Counted from the first letter of the stretch, positions 1 through 7,296 are shown. The stretch is DNA of 9,922 nt from Alphaproteobacteria bacterium (GCA_026400305.1 JAPLPI010000158.1:1-9922), one strand, 5' to 3'. Made by a program: numbers and translations. The notes: generated from the letters alone by a model not told the origin.

Positions 1-1
1 T

Positions 2-349
2 CCCACCTTGTCGCTGGCGGCGGTGCGCTGCATCGCCGCCTTGTCGCTTCTTCTGCTGCTGGGATTGCCGCTGGCCTTCAAGCGTCCTTTCTCGGTGGAA
101 TACGCGCGGCTGGATCCGCGCGAAGCCGACTGGCCGCCGCATTTGTTCTTGCGGGTGAACTATCTAGTGTCAGGCGCATGGACGGCGGCTTTCGCCATCA
201 TGGCCCTGGCCGATGGCGCGGTGGCGTTCGATACGGACCTGCCGCTGTATGCCAGCATCGCCGCCAGTGTGGTGGTGCTGGCCGCAACCGTCACATTTAC
301 CCTGCGTTATCCGGCGCATGCGGCCAAGAAGGCCGCATCGCAGCAGTAG
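2..349 (+). CDS. C-terminal part of a small multi-pass membrane protein
   Basis: The frame is open from the first bases of the window and ends at TAG 347-349. It is therefore the 3' part of a gene that starts upstream, and the TTG at 8 is unlikely to be the true start. About 115 residues are visible, with three hydrophobic stretches: roughly residues 3-25, 52-74 and 80-101. Between the first two lies a polar segment with an RPFSVEYAR motif followed by an acidic patch and an aromatic-rich FLRVNY stretch. Similar RPF(T/S)xxYAR loops occur in uncharacterised inner-membrane proteins, but I cannot name a family with confidence. The end is short and basic (AAKKAASQQ), consistent with a cytoplasmic tail. 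The 42 bp to the thiolase show no terminator. No function is proposed. Confidence 0.6.
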   Translation, partial: PTLSLAAVRCIAALSLLLLLGLPLAFKRPFSVEYARLDPREADWPPHLFLRVNYLVSGAWTAAFAIMALADGAVAFDTDLPLYASIAASVVVLAATVTFTLRYPAHAAKKAASQQ

Positions 350-391
350 CCAAAACCGTTAGGTTCTGCGCGCTTAAATGTGGATTTTCCC

Positions 392-1596
392 ATGAAACAG
401 GCCGTGATCGTCTCGACCGCACGCACCGGCCTGACCAAGTCCGTGCGCGGCGGCTTCAACGATACCCATGGCGCGGTGATGGGTGGTCATGCAGTCCTGC
501 ACGCCATCGCGCGTGCCGGCATCAATGCGAGCGAAGTCGAAGATGTGGTGATGGGCCGCGGCTGCCCCGAAGGCGCCACCGGCAACAATATCGCACGGGT
601 AAGCGCGATCTGATCAGGCTGCCCGGTCTCCACCGCCGGGATCACCGTTAACCGCTATTGTTCCAGCGGATTGAACGCCATCGCCTTTGCCGCGCAGGCG
701 ATCATGACCGGCGGCGCCGATGTGCTGGTGGGCTCCGGGGTGGAATCCATTTCCCTGGTCCATATGGGCGGCGTCAATCTCAAGCATTTCACCGAAGAGC
801 ATCTGCTGCAGGTCAAGCACGCGCTATGGATGACCATGATCGAAACCGCAGAGATCGTGGCGCAACGTTATGGCATCAGCCGCACGCGCCAGGATGAATA
901 TGCCCTCCAAAGCCAGCTGCGCACCGCCGCGGCGCAAGGCGCGGGCAAGTTTGCCGATGAGATCGTGCCGCTGACCACCAAGATGAAAAAGATCGACAAG
1001 GCCAGCGGCGCCGAAAATCAGATCGGCGTCACCGTCACCCATGACGAATGCAACAGCCCCGACACGACCTTGGAAGGTCTAGCGGCACTGAGTCCGGTGC
1101 ATGCCGGGGGCCAGCAGATCGCGGAGGGCAAGTTCATCACCGCGGGCAACGCCTCGCAATTCGTCGATGGCGCATCGGCCTTTATGGTGATGAGCGAAGA
1201 GACGGCCGCCAAAAAAAGGCATCAAGCCGTTGGGCATCTTCAAGGGCTTTGCCGTGGCCGGGGTGAGCCTGATGAAATGGGCATCGGGCCGGTGCTGGCC
1301 GTGCCAAAAATTTCTAGCGCGCCATGGGATGAAGGTGGGCGACATCGATCTTTGGGAGCTGAACGAGGCCTTCGCCAGCCAGACCCTCTATTGCATGGAC
1401 AAGCTCGCGCTCGACCCCAGAAAAACCAACGTCAATGGCGGCGCCATTTCCATGGGCCATCCCTATGGCATGACGGGCGCCCGCCTGACCGGCCATGTCC
1501 TGCTGGAGGGGCGGCGGCGCGGCGCAAAATATGGCGTTGTCACCATGTGCATCGGCGTTGGCATGGGCGCGGCCGGCCTGTTCGAGATACTGTTAG
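392..1596 (+). pseudogene. Acetyl-CoA C-acyltransferase (thiolase), broken by one stop and several frameshifts
   Basis: Joined across its lesions this encodes a thiolase of about 400 residues, the usual family length. Thiolases cleave 3-ketoacyl-CoA or condense acyl-CoA units in fatty-acid and polyhydroxyalkanoate metabolism. Visible landmarks are MKQAVIVSTARTGL at the N-terminus, the nucleophile Cys in RYCSSG (codon 659-661), NEAFA, the GGAISMGHPYGMTGAR His motif, and the second active-site Cys in CIGVGMGAAGLFE. Lesions: TGA at 611-613, in frame, where I recall an Arg in relatives; an A7 run at 1211-1217 with one A too many; one base missing near 1261-1266; an A5 run at 1306-1310 with one A too many; and an extra T at 1593-1594 that hides the expected stop, because removing it gives EIL-stop. 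The nonsense codon precedes both active-site Cys, so no active enzyme is expected unless the stop is suppressed or the sequence is wrong. Start chosen at ATG 392 by family fit; no Shine-Dalgarno is evident. Confidence 0.85.
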
Positions 1597-1602
1597 CCTT
1601 AG

Positions 1603-2256
1603 ATGATTCGCTCCGCCATTCTTCTGGCTATACTGATGGTAGCTGCTTGCGCAGAAGTTCCGCCGGGGCGGCCGCTCCCGCTGGATCCCAAGACCCAGAT
1701 GGGTGCGCTGGAGACCCGCATCGCCATCCTGGTGGAGGAGCAGCGCCACAAGCTGGACCCCAAGGCCCGCAAGCTCGCGATTGACCCCGTAATGTCCAAA
1801 ATCGCCCGCGCCCGCGCCGTCGACATGGCGGACAAGAACTACCTCGCCCATGCCGCGCCCAATGGTGACACCTCTGCCTCGCTACTGATGAAGCAGGACG
1901 AGCGCTGGCAGGGCCTGTTGGGGGAAAATCTTGCGGCGCAGCATTACACCGAGCTAAGCGGCGTCACTGTGAATGATTTCGCCCAGCGTTTCATGGACGA
2001 ATGGCTGAAAAGCCCGCCACACAGGGACAATATGGCCTTCGCCAATTACGACCATGCCGGGGTGGGCGCGGCGGTGAATGCCGACACGGTCTATGTCGCC
2101 CTACTGTTTTCCACCGACATGGGGCTGAAGCCGAGGCCACCGGAAGGTCCGGCCAACGCCGTCACCGCCTTTGAAAGTCCGGACGCGGCGACCGTCCCGC
2201 CCCCACCCGCGACGGCGGATCTGATGCGCCTGCGCGGTACGGTGGGAGCGCAATAA
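1603..2256 (+). CDS. CAP-domain (SCP/YkwD-like) lipoprotein
   Basis: This 217-residue protein starts with a lipoprotein signal: MIRSAILLAI, then the lipobox VAAC with Cys at residue 16, so it should be anchored in the envelope. Residues about 40-172 form a CAP (cysteine-rich secretory/Antigen 5/PR-1) domain. The family's conserved His/Glu set is visible as H83 in YLAHAAPNGD, E108 in LGENLAA, E133 in MDEWLKS and H140 in SPPHRDNM, followed by the YDHAGVGAAV strand. The tail from 176 is Pro/Ala-rich and looks disordered. Bacterial CAP proteins are mostly of unknown function, so envelope or cell-wall association is an inference. ATG 1603 lies 6 nt past the presumed thiolase stop and lacks a clear Shine-Dalgarno, but the signal peptide begins exactly there. 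The gene itself is intact. Confidence 0.85.
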   Translation: MIRSAILLAILMVAACAEVPPGRPLPLDPKTQMGALETRIAILVEEQRHKLDPKARKLAIDPVMSKIARARAVDMADKNYLAHAAPNGDTSASLLMKQDERWQGLLGENLAAQHYTELSGVTVNDFAQRFMDEWLKSPPHRDNMAFANYDHAGVGAAVNADTVYVALLFSTDMGLKPRPPEGPANAVTAFESPDAATVPPPPATADLMRLRGTVGAQ

Positions 2257-2362
2257 GGCGCCCCATCCGCGCGTCGATTCACGACCAATTAAGCCAACGG
2301 GTTCAACTATCTGTGCATGATTAGGCGCATAGCCGCCCCGACCGCCGGCCGTATGGCCAACA

Positions 2363-2824
2363 TTAAAGGGCCTGGCCGCGGCGTAGTATCGCCTGGGCAC
2401 CCTGTGCGACCAGGGCATTCCCGCCGATGCCGCCAAGGAGGCGCACTGGTACGAGATGGCCGCTAACCAGGGCAACCGCAAGGCGATGCACAATCTGGCG
2501 GTGTCCCATGCCGGCGGCGCCACGGGCAAGAAGAACATGGCCGAAGCCACGCGCTGGTTCGCCAAGGCCGCCGCGCTGGGCCTGTCGGACTCTCAGTTCA
2601 ACCTGACAGTGCTGTATGAGCGCGGCGACGGCGTGCCGCAAAGTCTGCTGGACGCCTACAAGTGGTATTCCATCGCCGCCGCTGCGGGCGACACCGAATC
2701 CAAGGCGCGCATCGGAGTGCTGCAGACCCAGCTCAGCGATACCGACAAGACCGCGGCCAACAAATCGGCGGCAACCTTGAACCGCAGCGCCAAGGTTCCG
2801 TCCGAGCCCGGCGATCTGGGCTGA
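2363..2824 (+). pseudogene. C-terminal remnant of a Sel1-repeat (PodJ-like) protein
   Basis: Three Sel1-type tetratricopeptide-like repeats are readable: GLAAA-stop-YRLGTL to WYEMAANQG, then AMHNLAVSHAGG to WFAKAAALG, then SQFNLTVLYERGDGVP to KWYSIAAAAGD. The Ser/Thr/Ala-rich end closes at TGA 2822-2824. This arrangement resembles the last part of alphaproteobacterial PodJ-like polarity or peptidoglycan-associated Sel1 proteins, which are usually many hundreds of residues long; here only about 150 codons remain. TAG at 2384-2386 stands where the repeat consensus has Gln (AAAQYRLG), and further upstream the frame meets TAG 2330 and TGA 2318. The first ATG after the stop (2456) lies inside a repeat. 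An AAGGAGG at 2435-2441 is 14 nt from that ATG, too far for a good ribosome site. Most likely a truncated gene relic; production of a 122-residue fragment from 2456 cannot be excluded. Confidence 0.72.
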
Positions 2825-2885
2825 TTTTTGTGCTGACCCTTCGTATCGATTTCGCCTGATTCCGTAGGGTTTTTGCGTTGACCCT
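2825..2885. repeat. Pair of imperfect 16-bp direct repeats
   Basis: TTTTTGTGCTGACCCT at 2825-2840 and TTTTTGCGTTGACCCT at 2870-2885 match at 14 of 16 positions, starting 45 bp apart, in the gap between the Sel1 remnant and the TSUP gene. They could be operator half-sites for the TSUP gene or a duplication scar. No other copy was noticed in the window. Confidence 0.5.
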
Positions 2886-2886
2886 C

Positions 2887-2904
2887 CACGCGCGCGCGCG
2901 CATG
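2887..2904. repeat. Alternating pyrimidine-purine CG tract
   Basis: CACGCGCGCGCGCGCATG is 18 bp of uninterrupted pyrimidine-purine alternation with (CG)6 at its core, ending 10 bp before the TSUP start codon. Such tracts can adopt Z-DNA under negative supercoiling; any effect on expression here is inference. Confidence 0.6.
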
Positions 2905-2914
2905 TTCGGATGCA

Positions 2915-3832
2915 ATGGAACTCTACCTTCCCGTTGCTGAGATGTCTGTCAATTGGCTGCTCCTCATCGTGCTGGGAACAGGTGTTGGCTTCCTGTCCGG
3001 CATGTTCGGGGTGGGCGGCGGCTTCCTGATGACGCCGCTGCTCGTCTTTACCGGCATTCCTTCCACCGTCGCGGTCGCCACCACCCTTTCCCATGTCACC
3101 GCCTCGTCCATGTCGGGTGCTCTGGCGCAGTGGAGGAAGCGCGCGATCGACTTCACCATGGCCGGAGTGATGCTGGGCGGCGGCGTGGTTGGCACCCTGT
3201 TCGGCGTGTGGCTGTTCTCGGCCATGCGCCGCCAGGGCCAGATGGATCTGATCGTGGCGCTGACCTATGTGATCATGCTGGGCTCAATCGGCGTCATCAT
3301 GCTGCGCGAAAGCCTGGCCAGCCTGAAAGCCTATCGCTGCGGCGTCACTCCAAGCCGGCGGCTGGTCAATCGCGGCTGGATCCAGGCCCTGCCCTTCAAG
3401 ATGCGCTTTCGCCAGTCGCGCCTCTATATCAGCGTCATCCCGCCCATCGCCATCGGCTTTGTGGTGGGCGCGCTCAGCGCCATCATGGGCATCGGAGGAG
3501 GCTTCATCATCGTGCCCGCCATGATCTACATCATGCGCATGCCGACAAATGTGGTGATGGGAACCTCGCTGGTGCAGATCATCGCGGTAACCGCCATCAC
3601 CACCATCCTGCAAGCGACCCGAAACTATGCCGTGGATATAGTGCTGGAGGGGCTTCTGGTCTCGGGCGGCGTGGTGGGCGCGCAGCTGGGAGTGCGGGCC
3701 GGTGCCAAGCTACGCGGCGAGCAATTGCGCTTGCTGCTGGCCTGCCTGGTGCTGGCAGTGGGCGCCGGACTTTTCTATCAACTGGTGGCGCGCCCGGCCG
3801 ATGTCTATTCCCTGTCCGAGGGCGTGCCATGA
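2915..3832 (+). CDS. TauE/SafE (TSUP) family sulfite/organosulfonate-type permease
   Basis: This 305-residue polytopic inner-membrane protein has the internal duplication diagnostic of TSUP carriers. GFLSGMFGVGGGFLMTPLL near residue 25 is echoed by GALSAIMGIGGGFIIVPAM near residue 188. About eight hydrophobic helices flank a basic central loop (about residues 138-172). Characterised TSUP members move sulfite, sulfoacetate, taurine-related or other sulfur compounds; the substrate here cannot be read from sequence. The N-terminus MELYLPVAEMSVN fits alphaproteobacterial relatives, so ATG 2915 is preferred over the internal ATG 2942. No good Shine-Dalgarno is visible. The stop overlaps the next start as ATGA (3829-3832), so translation of the TIGR02186 gene should be coupled. 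The gene is intact. Confidence 0.9.
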   Translation: MELYLPVAEMSVNWLLLIVLGTGVGFLSGMFGVGGGFLMTPLLVFTGIPSTVAVATTLSHVTASSMSGALAQWRKRAIDFTMAGVMLGGGVVGTLFGVWLFSAMRRQGQMDLIVALTYVIMLGSIGVIMLRESLASLKAYRCGVTPSRRLVNRGWIQALPFKMRFRQSRLYISVIPPIAIGFVVGALSAIMGIGGGFIIVPAMIYIMRMPTNVVMGTSLVQIIAVTAITTILQATRNYAVDIVLEGLLVSGGVVGAQLGVRAGAKLRGEQLRLLLACLVLAVGAGLFYQLVARPADVYSLSEGVP

Positions 3833-4605
3833 AGCGCGCGTTGCTGGCCACGCTGCTGTTGATCGCACTTTTTTGCATATTGCCCTCGCCTTTCGGCTCG
3901 GGCGGGGATGCGTTCGCGGAAGAACTGGTGTCCGGCATCAGCCAGGACACGATCCAGATCACCTCCAACTATACCGGCACCGACATCGTGGTGTTCGGCG
4001 CCATAGAGCGAGCGCAAGGCGCGACCGGCCGCGGCATCGTGGTGATCGTGCGAGGCCCGGACGAGCCCATGACGATTCGCCGCCGTGACCGGCTAGCGGG
4101 GATATGGGTCAACCGCGACGCCGCCCGGTTTGAATGGTTGCCGGCTTATTACTATCTCGCCTCCACTGAGCCGGTGTCGCACATCGCCCCGGCCGAGACC
4201 TTGCGGCGCTATGGCATCGGGCTGCAATCGCTCACCCCAACCACTATCGGCAGCCATCATGATCCCGAGCCCTTCCGCCAGGCGGCGATCCGCTATCACC
4301 AGCGCAGCGGTCTGTACGCGGAAAATCCCGGCAGCATCGATTTCCTCAGCGAGACGCTGTTCCGCACCCGCGTGCCGGTGCCCGCCGGCGTGACGCGCGG
4401 CCAGTACAATGTCGAGGTCTATCTGTTCCGCGGCGGGGAGGTGGTGAGCGCCCAGTCCACGCCGCTGTTCGTGGACGCCACGGGCCTAGAGCGGCGGCTG
4501 TTCAACATGGCGCACAATGCGCCCTTCTTTTACGGGCTGGCCTGCGTATTCATGGCCATGCTACTGGGCTGGATTTCCTCGGTACTCTTCCGCCACTCGG
4601 CATGA
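3829..4605 (+). CDS. TIGR02186 / Alph_Pro_TM family membrane-anchored protein
   Basis: This 258-residue protein has an N-terminal signal or anchor (residues about 4-32, ending FAEELVSG), a periplasmic beta-rich middle and one C-terminal membrane helix (about residues 231-253) followed by a short basic end. Landmarks fitting the Alph_Pro_TM (PF09608, TIGR02186) family are LVSGISQDTIQITSNYTG, TDIVVFGAIE, VVIVRGP near residue 70, GIWVNRD, and FRTRVPVPAGVTRGQYNVEV. The biochemical role of the family is unknown. Its habit of sitting directly downstream of a TSUP permease, as here with a 4-nt ATGA overlap, suggests a periplasmic partner of that transporter (inference). GAGGG at 3818-3822, six bases before ATG 3829, is a suitable ribosome site. 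It ends 13 bp before the convergent amidase gene, and no terminator is visible between them. Confidence 0.87.
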   Translation: MKRALLATLLLIALFCILPSPFGSGGDAFAEELVSGISQDTIQITSNYTGTDIVVFGAIERAQGATGRGIVVIVRGPDEPMTIRRRDRLAGIWVNRDAARFEWLPAYYYLASTEPVSHIAPAETLRRYGIGLQSLTPTTIGSHHDPEPFRQAAIRYHQRSGLYAENPGSIDFLSETLFRTRVPVPAGVTRGQYNVEVYLFRGGEVVSAQSTPLFVDATGLERRLFNMAHNAPFFYGLACVFMAMLLGWISSVLFRHSA

Positions 4606-4618
4606 TGTCACGCTCCGT

Positions 4619-6119
4619 TCAGCGGGCGGGCTCGAAGGCGCTGCCTGCGCTGCTCTCCAGCGACGGCAGGAAGGCGGGCGGTTTGCGCGCATGGAACGCC
4701 TGCTCGAAGGCATGGCCCAGCGCCAGGATGGCGGCATCTGACCAGGCCGGGCCGATGAAGGACAGCCCCACCGGCAGGCCATGGTCGTAGCCCATCGGCA
4801 CAGTGAGATGCGGATAGCCGGCTTCCGCCGGCAGGCTGGCGGAATCGGGGCTGCCATAACCGACGTTGCGCACGATATCGGTCAGAACGGCCGGACCATT
4901 GGTGGGACGGATCACGGCATCCAGGCGCAGGCGCGTGAACAGATCATCCAGCGCCCCGCTTGTCAGGCTTTTGATTTCATCGCGGGCGCGGACATATTCG
5001 GTGTCACCAAGATCACCCCGCGCCTGGCTCTCGGTCAGGATGTTCTGGCCGAACAATATGATCTCACGCGGGGACGTGGCATTGAAGGCGATCAGGTCGG
5101 AGAGGCTTCGCACGCGGCTCGCCGGCAGGCTGGCCAAGTAGGCGTTAAGATCGGCCTTGAACTCGGTTTGCAGCACCACCTTTTCGTCGGCGGCGATCTG
5201 CGGCGGCACCGTAAAATCGTTGATTTCCAAGATCTGCGCGCCTTGCGCTTTCAACGCAGCCAGTGCCTGGTTCAGCAATGCAGCGGTCTGCGCGGGAAAT
5301 GCGCCAGGCGCGGCAGTGATCACGCCCAGCCTTTTGTCCCGCAGCGATGCGCCGGACAGGCCTGCATAATCGGATTTTCTCGCGTCCGCATCGGCAGTCA
5401 CCGCATCGGCTACATCGCTGCCTGCGATCGCGTTGAGCACCAGCGCCGCGTCGGCGACACTGCGCGCCATCGGCCCGGCGGTGTCCTGAGTGTGGGAAAT
5501 CGGCACGACATGGGTGCGCGACACCAAACCCACCGTCGGCTTGAAGGACACGATGCCATTGAAAGATCCGGGGCAGACCAGGGAGCCGTTGGTTTCGGTA
5601 CCGATGGCGGCAGCGGCCAGGCTGGCAGAGGCCGCGACGGCGCTGCCGGACGAGGAGCCGCAAGGATTGCGGTCCAGCACATAGGGATTCTTCACCAGCC
5701 CGCCCACCCCGGACCATCCCGAGATGGAATAGGAGGAGCGGAAATTTGCCCATTCGCTCAAATTGGTCTTGCCCAGGATCACCGCGCCCGCCGCCCGCAG
5801 CCGCGCCACCAACGTTCACCAATATGGGAATGCCGTGCAGCGGTCCGCGCGCGCCCTTGGCCTTACGTTCGGCATCCAGCGCTGTGGCGTCGGCGATGGC
5901 ATTGGGATTGACGGCGATAATGGCGTGCAGCTGGGGCCCGCTGCGATCCAACGCATCGATACGCGCGATATAGGCCTGCACCAGCTCGGCGGCGCTGACC
6001 CGGCCCGCCGCCATGTCGGCCTGCAAGGTAGCGATGTCCCTTTCCGCGACCTCGTAGGGCGTGGCCCAGGCCTGGCCCGTCAAAGCCGCCAGGATGGCGA
6101 TGGAGAGAAGAAATTTCAT
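4619..6119 (-). pseudogene. Secreted amidase (amidase-signature family) with an internal deletion and frameshift
   Basis: The 5' part (ATG 6119, GGGGG about 6 nt upstream) encodes a signal peptide of about 19 residues (MKFLLSIAILAALTGQAWA) and the amidase N-terminus, reading to HGIPILV at 5817. The remainder continues in a different frame from 5812 (LVARLRAAGAVILGKTNLSEW) to TGA 4619 and holds the signature CGSSSGS with the cis-Ser and TETNGSLVCP with the nucleophile Ser (codon 5584-5582). Relatives carry about 30 residues between these parts, including the catalytic Lys of the Ser-cisSer-Lys triad (usually in a (I/V)KDN motif directly after HGIPIL). That block is absent and the frame is shifted by one. 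Intact length would be about 530 residues. Unless the sequence is wrong, neither part can form an active hydrolase. A caller may fuse the 5' part to upstream HTH codons because no stop separates them. Confidence 0.85.
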
Positions 6120-6184
6120 AGCACCCCCGTGCCCAATTGCAGCGCGGCGCCTGTCCAAAGTCAAAGCGAGATGCGTCGCGGCCG

Positions 6185-6388
6185 CTAAACCTTTGCACAG
6201 GCTGCGATAAAATGGGTTTGGACTGACGCGGCGCCTGTGTTTTTCGTCCGTCAGGACGGCGAGAACCCACGAGACTGTCAGCCCATGATCCGCGCTCAGC
6301 TGCCCCAGGCTCTGGCCCGCCTCGAAGTCAGCCATGATGCGGCGGTTTCTGTCGGTCTTGGGCGGTATGGGGGCACCGGTCTTTCCAT
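6185..6388 (-). pseudogene. Small helix-turn-helix-like protein, frame apparently disturbed
   Basis: On the minus strand, between the hydrolase and the amidase, the frame reads PPKTDRNRRIMADFEAGQSL, then GQLSADHGLTVSWVLAVLT, then DEKHRRRVSPNPFYRSLCKG. The pattern RNRxI-(A/D)-x-GxSLxQLxxxxGLT-x8-L resembles sigma-70 region 4 or Mor-type HTH segments of small DNA-binding proteins. ATG 6388-6386 and TAG 6187-6185 lie in one frame, 68 codons apart, whereas the conserved middle lies in another. One extra C in the C5 run (complement of 6369-6373) plus one T less in the TTT run (complement of 6187-6189) would give a 67-residue protein. Alternatively translation starts at the in-frame ATG 6335, in which case the frame runs on into the amidase without a stop. 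Target and role are unknown; it could regulate its neighbours. Confidence 0.45.
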
Positions 6389-6395
6389 GATGTGC

Positions 6396-6416
6396 CGAAG
6401 CCAGGGAAGGGCTTCG
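6396..6416. repeat. Perfect 7-bp inverted repeat upstream of the HTH frame
   Basis: CGAAGCC (6396-6402) and GGCTTCG (6410-6416) are perfectly complementary around the 7-nt loop AGGGAAG. The repeat ends 8 bp upstream of the possible minus-strand ATG 6388. No T-tract follows on either strand, so it is not a standard intrinsic terminator; it may be an operator or a leader hairpin covering a ribosome site. Confidence 0.4.
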
Positions 6417-6511
6417 AAATAGAGGGAACTCCGCCTTGGGGCGTAAGTTACCGCCGCGCCGGATTTGTGCGGCCCCTGTGAGGCTTACCCACGCCTTCAC
6501 GATCGGTTCCC

Positions 6512-7273
6512 TCAACGGAAGAAGCTGATCACGGCCTGGCGGGTATTCTTGTCGCCCACCGCCGACATGTGATCTCGGCCGGTAATCGTGACCGCACGTC
6601 CATCGGCCAATGCCGCGGCCAAGGGCTCGGCAGCGCCAGCGGTATCATCCTTGTCGCCATCCACCACCAACACCGGGCGCCGTAACCGCGACAGAGTCTC
6701 AGGCGCAAGGCGCGGCGACATCGCCCGCATGCAGGCGGCCAAAGCCAAGCGATCCTTGCCCGGCTGATCAGCAAAGTCGCGAAACATTTTAGCCCGCGGA
6801 TCGATTATGCTGTCCTTGTCCGGCGTCAGCAGCGCATCGGCCAAAGCGGTGCGCGCTTGCGGCGATGTGATGCGATCCTTCAGATAGGTCTCACCCACAC
6901 CCGCGATGGCGAGCTTGATGACACGCTCCGGATGCGCCGCCAAAAGGCGAAGCCCGATGAATCCGCCCATCGAGTAACCGCAGATCAGCGCACTGGGAAG
7001 ATCGCACGCCGCCATCACCGCGATCACGTCATCGGCCATGCGGTCATGGCCATAGGCTTCCGGCTCATACGGCTTTCCGCTGTCGCCATGGCCGCGGCAG
7101 TCCATCGCCACAATGGAAAAGCCCGCCTCGGTCAGGCCGCCATACCAGCCAGTGGACTTCCAGTTCTGCAGCCGGCTGGAGCCGAATCCATGCAACAGCA
7201 CAATGGCCGGACCTTCGCCGTGGCGCTCATAGGCCAGGGCCATGCCGTCCGCAGCGTGGGTCAGTTCGGGCAT
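6512..7273 (-). CDS. Alpha/beta-fold hydrolase
   Basis: This 253-residue single-domain cytosolic alpha/beta hydrolase has the elements in order: HGFGSSRLQNW (residues 29-38, oxyanion-hole region), MDCRGHGDSGKP (58-68), the nucleophile elbow GYSMGG with Ser101, the acid strand VLVVDGDKDD with Asp209 as the likely acid, and GRDHMSAVGD with His235. There is no signal peptide. The scaffold fits esterase, lactonase or C-C-bond hydrolase activities, and the substrate cannot be told. ATG 7273 is chosen over the earlier in-frame start at 7303 because GGAGA (complement 7281-7285) sits 7 nt upstream and MPELTHAADGMALAY fits the family start. It is divergent from DUF423, sharing a 60-bp gap, and codirectional with the HTH frame and the broken amidase. 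The gene is intact and ends FFR-TGA. Confidence 0.9.
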   Translation of the reverse strand: MPELTHAADGMALAYERHGEGPAIVLLHGFGSSRLQNWKSTGWYGGLTEAGFSIVAMDCRGHGDSGKPYEPEAYGHDRMADDVIAVMAACDLPSALICGYSMGGFIGLRLLAAHPERVIKLAIAGVGETYLKDRITSPQARTALADALLTPDKDSIIDPRAKMFRDFADQPGKDRLALAACMRAMSPRLAPETLSRLRRPVLVVDGDKDDTAGAAEPLAAALADGRAVTITGRDHMSAVGDKNTRQAVISFFR

Positions 7274-7296
7274 GACAAACTCTCCATCCGGGCAAA

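Noticed and set aside
1230..1784. Plus-strand frame of 184 codons holding the thiolase C-terminus
   Set aside because: Its second half is CAP-gene DNA read out of frame; the thiolase should stop near 1594. It is treated as part of the thiolase pseudogene.
2296..2320. GGGTTCAACTAT, resembling a tRNA T-loop, as a tRNA relic or attachment site
   Set aside because: No matching acceptor or anticodon arms could be folded around it, and no integrase or repeat is nearby.
2953..4605. 550-codon plus-strand frame covering both TSUP and TIGR02186 regions
   Set aside because: Its first 290 codons are TSUP DNA in the wrong frame (His/Arg-rich, no helices). Only the part from 3829 is real.
4781..5911. Long plus-strand frame antisense to the amidase
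   Set aside because: It is a GC-rich codon-position shadow; the minus strand has clear amidase motifs.
5145..6515. Minus-strand reading frame of 456 codons
   Set aside because: It is a chimera: spacer codons, the HTH-like core, the amidase signal peptide and N-terminus, then out-of-frame amidase sequence after the deletion. It is not a single real gene.
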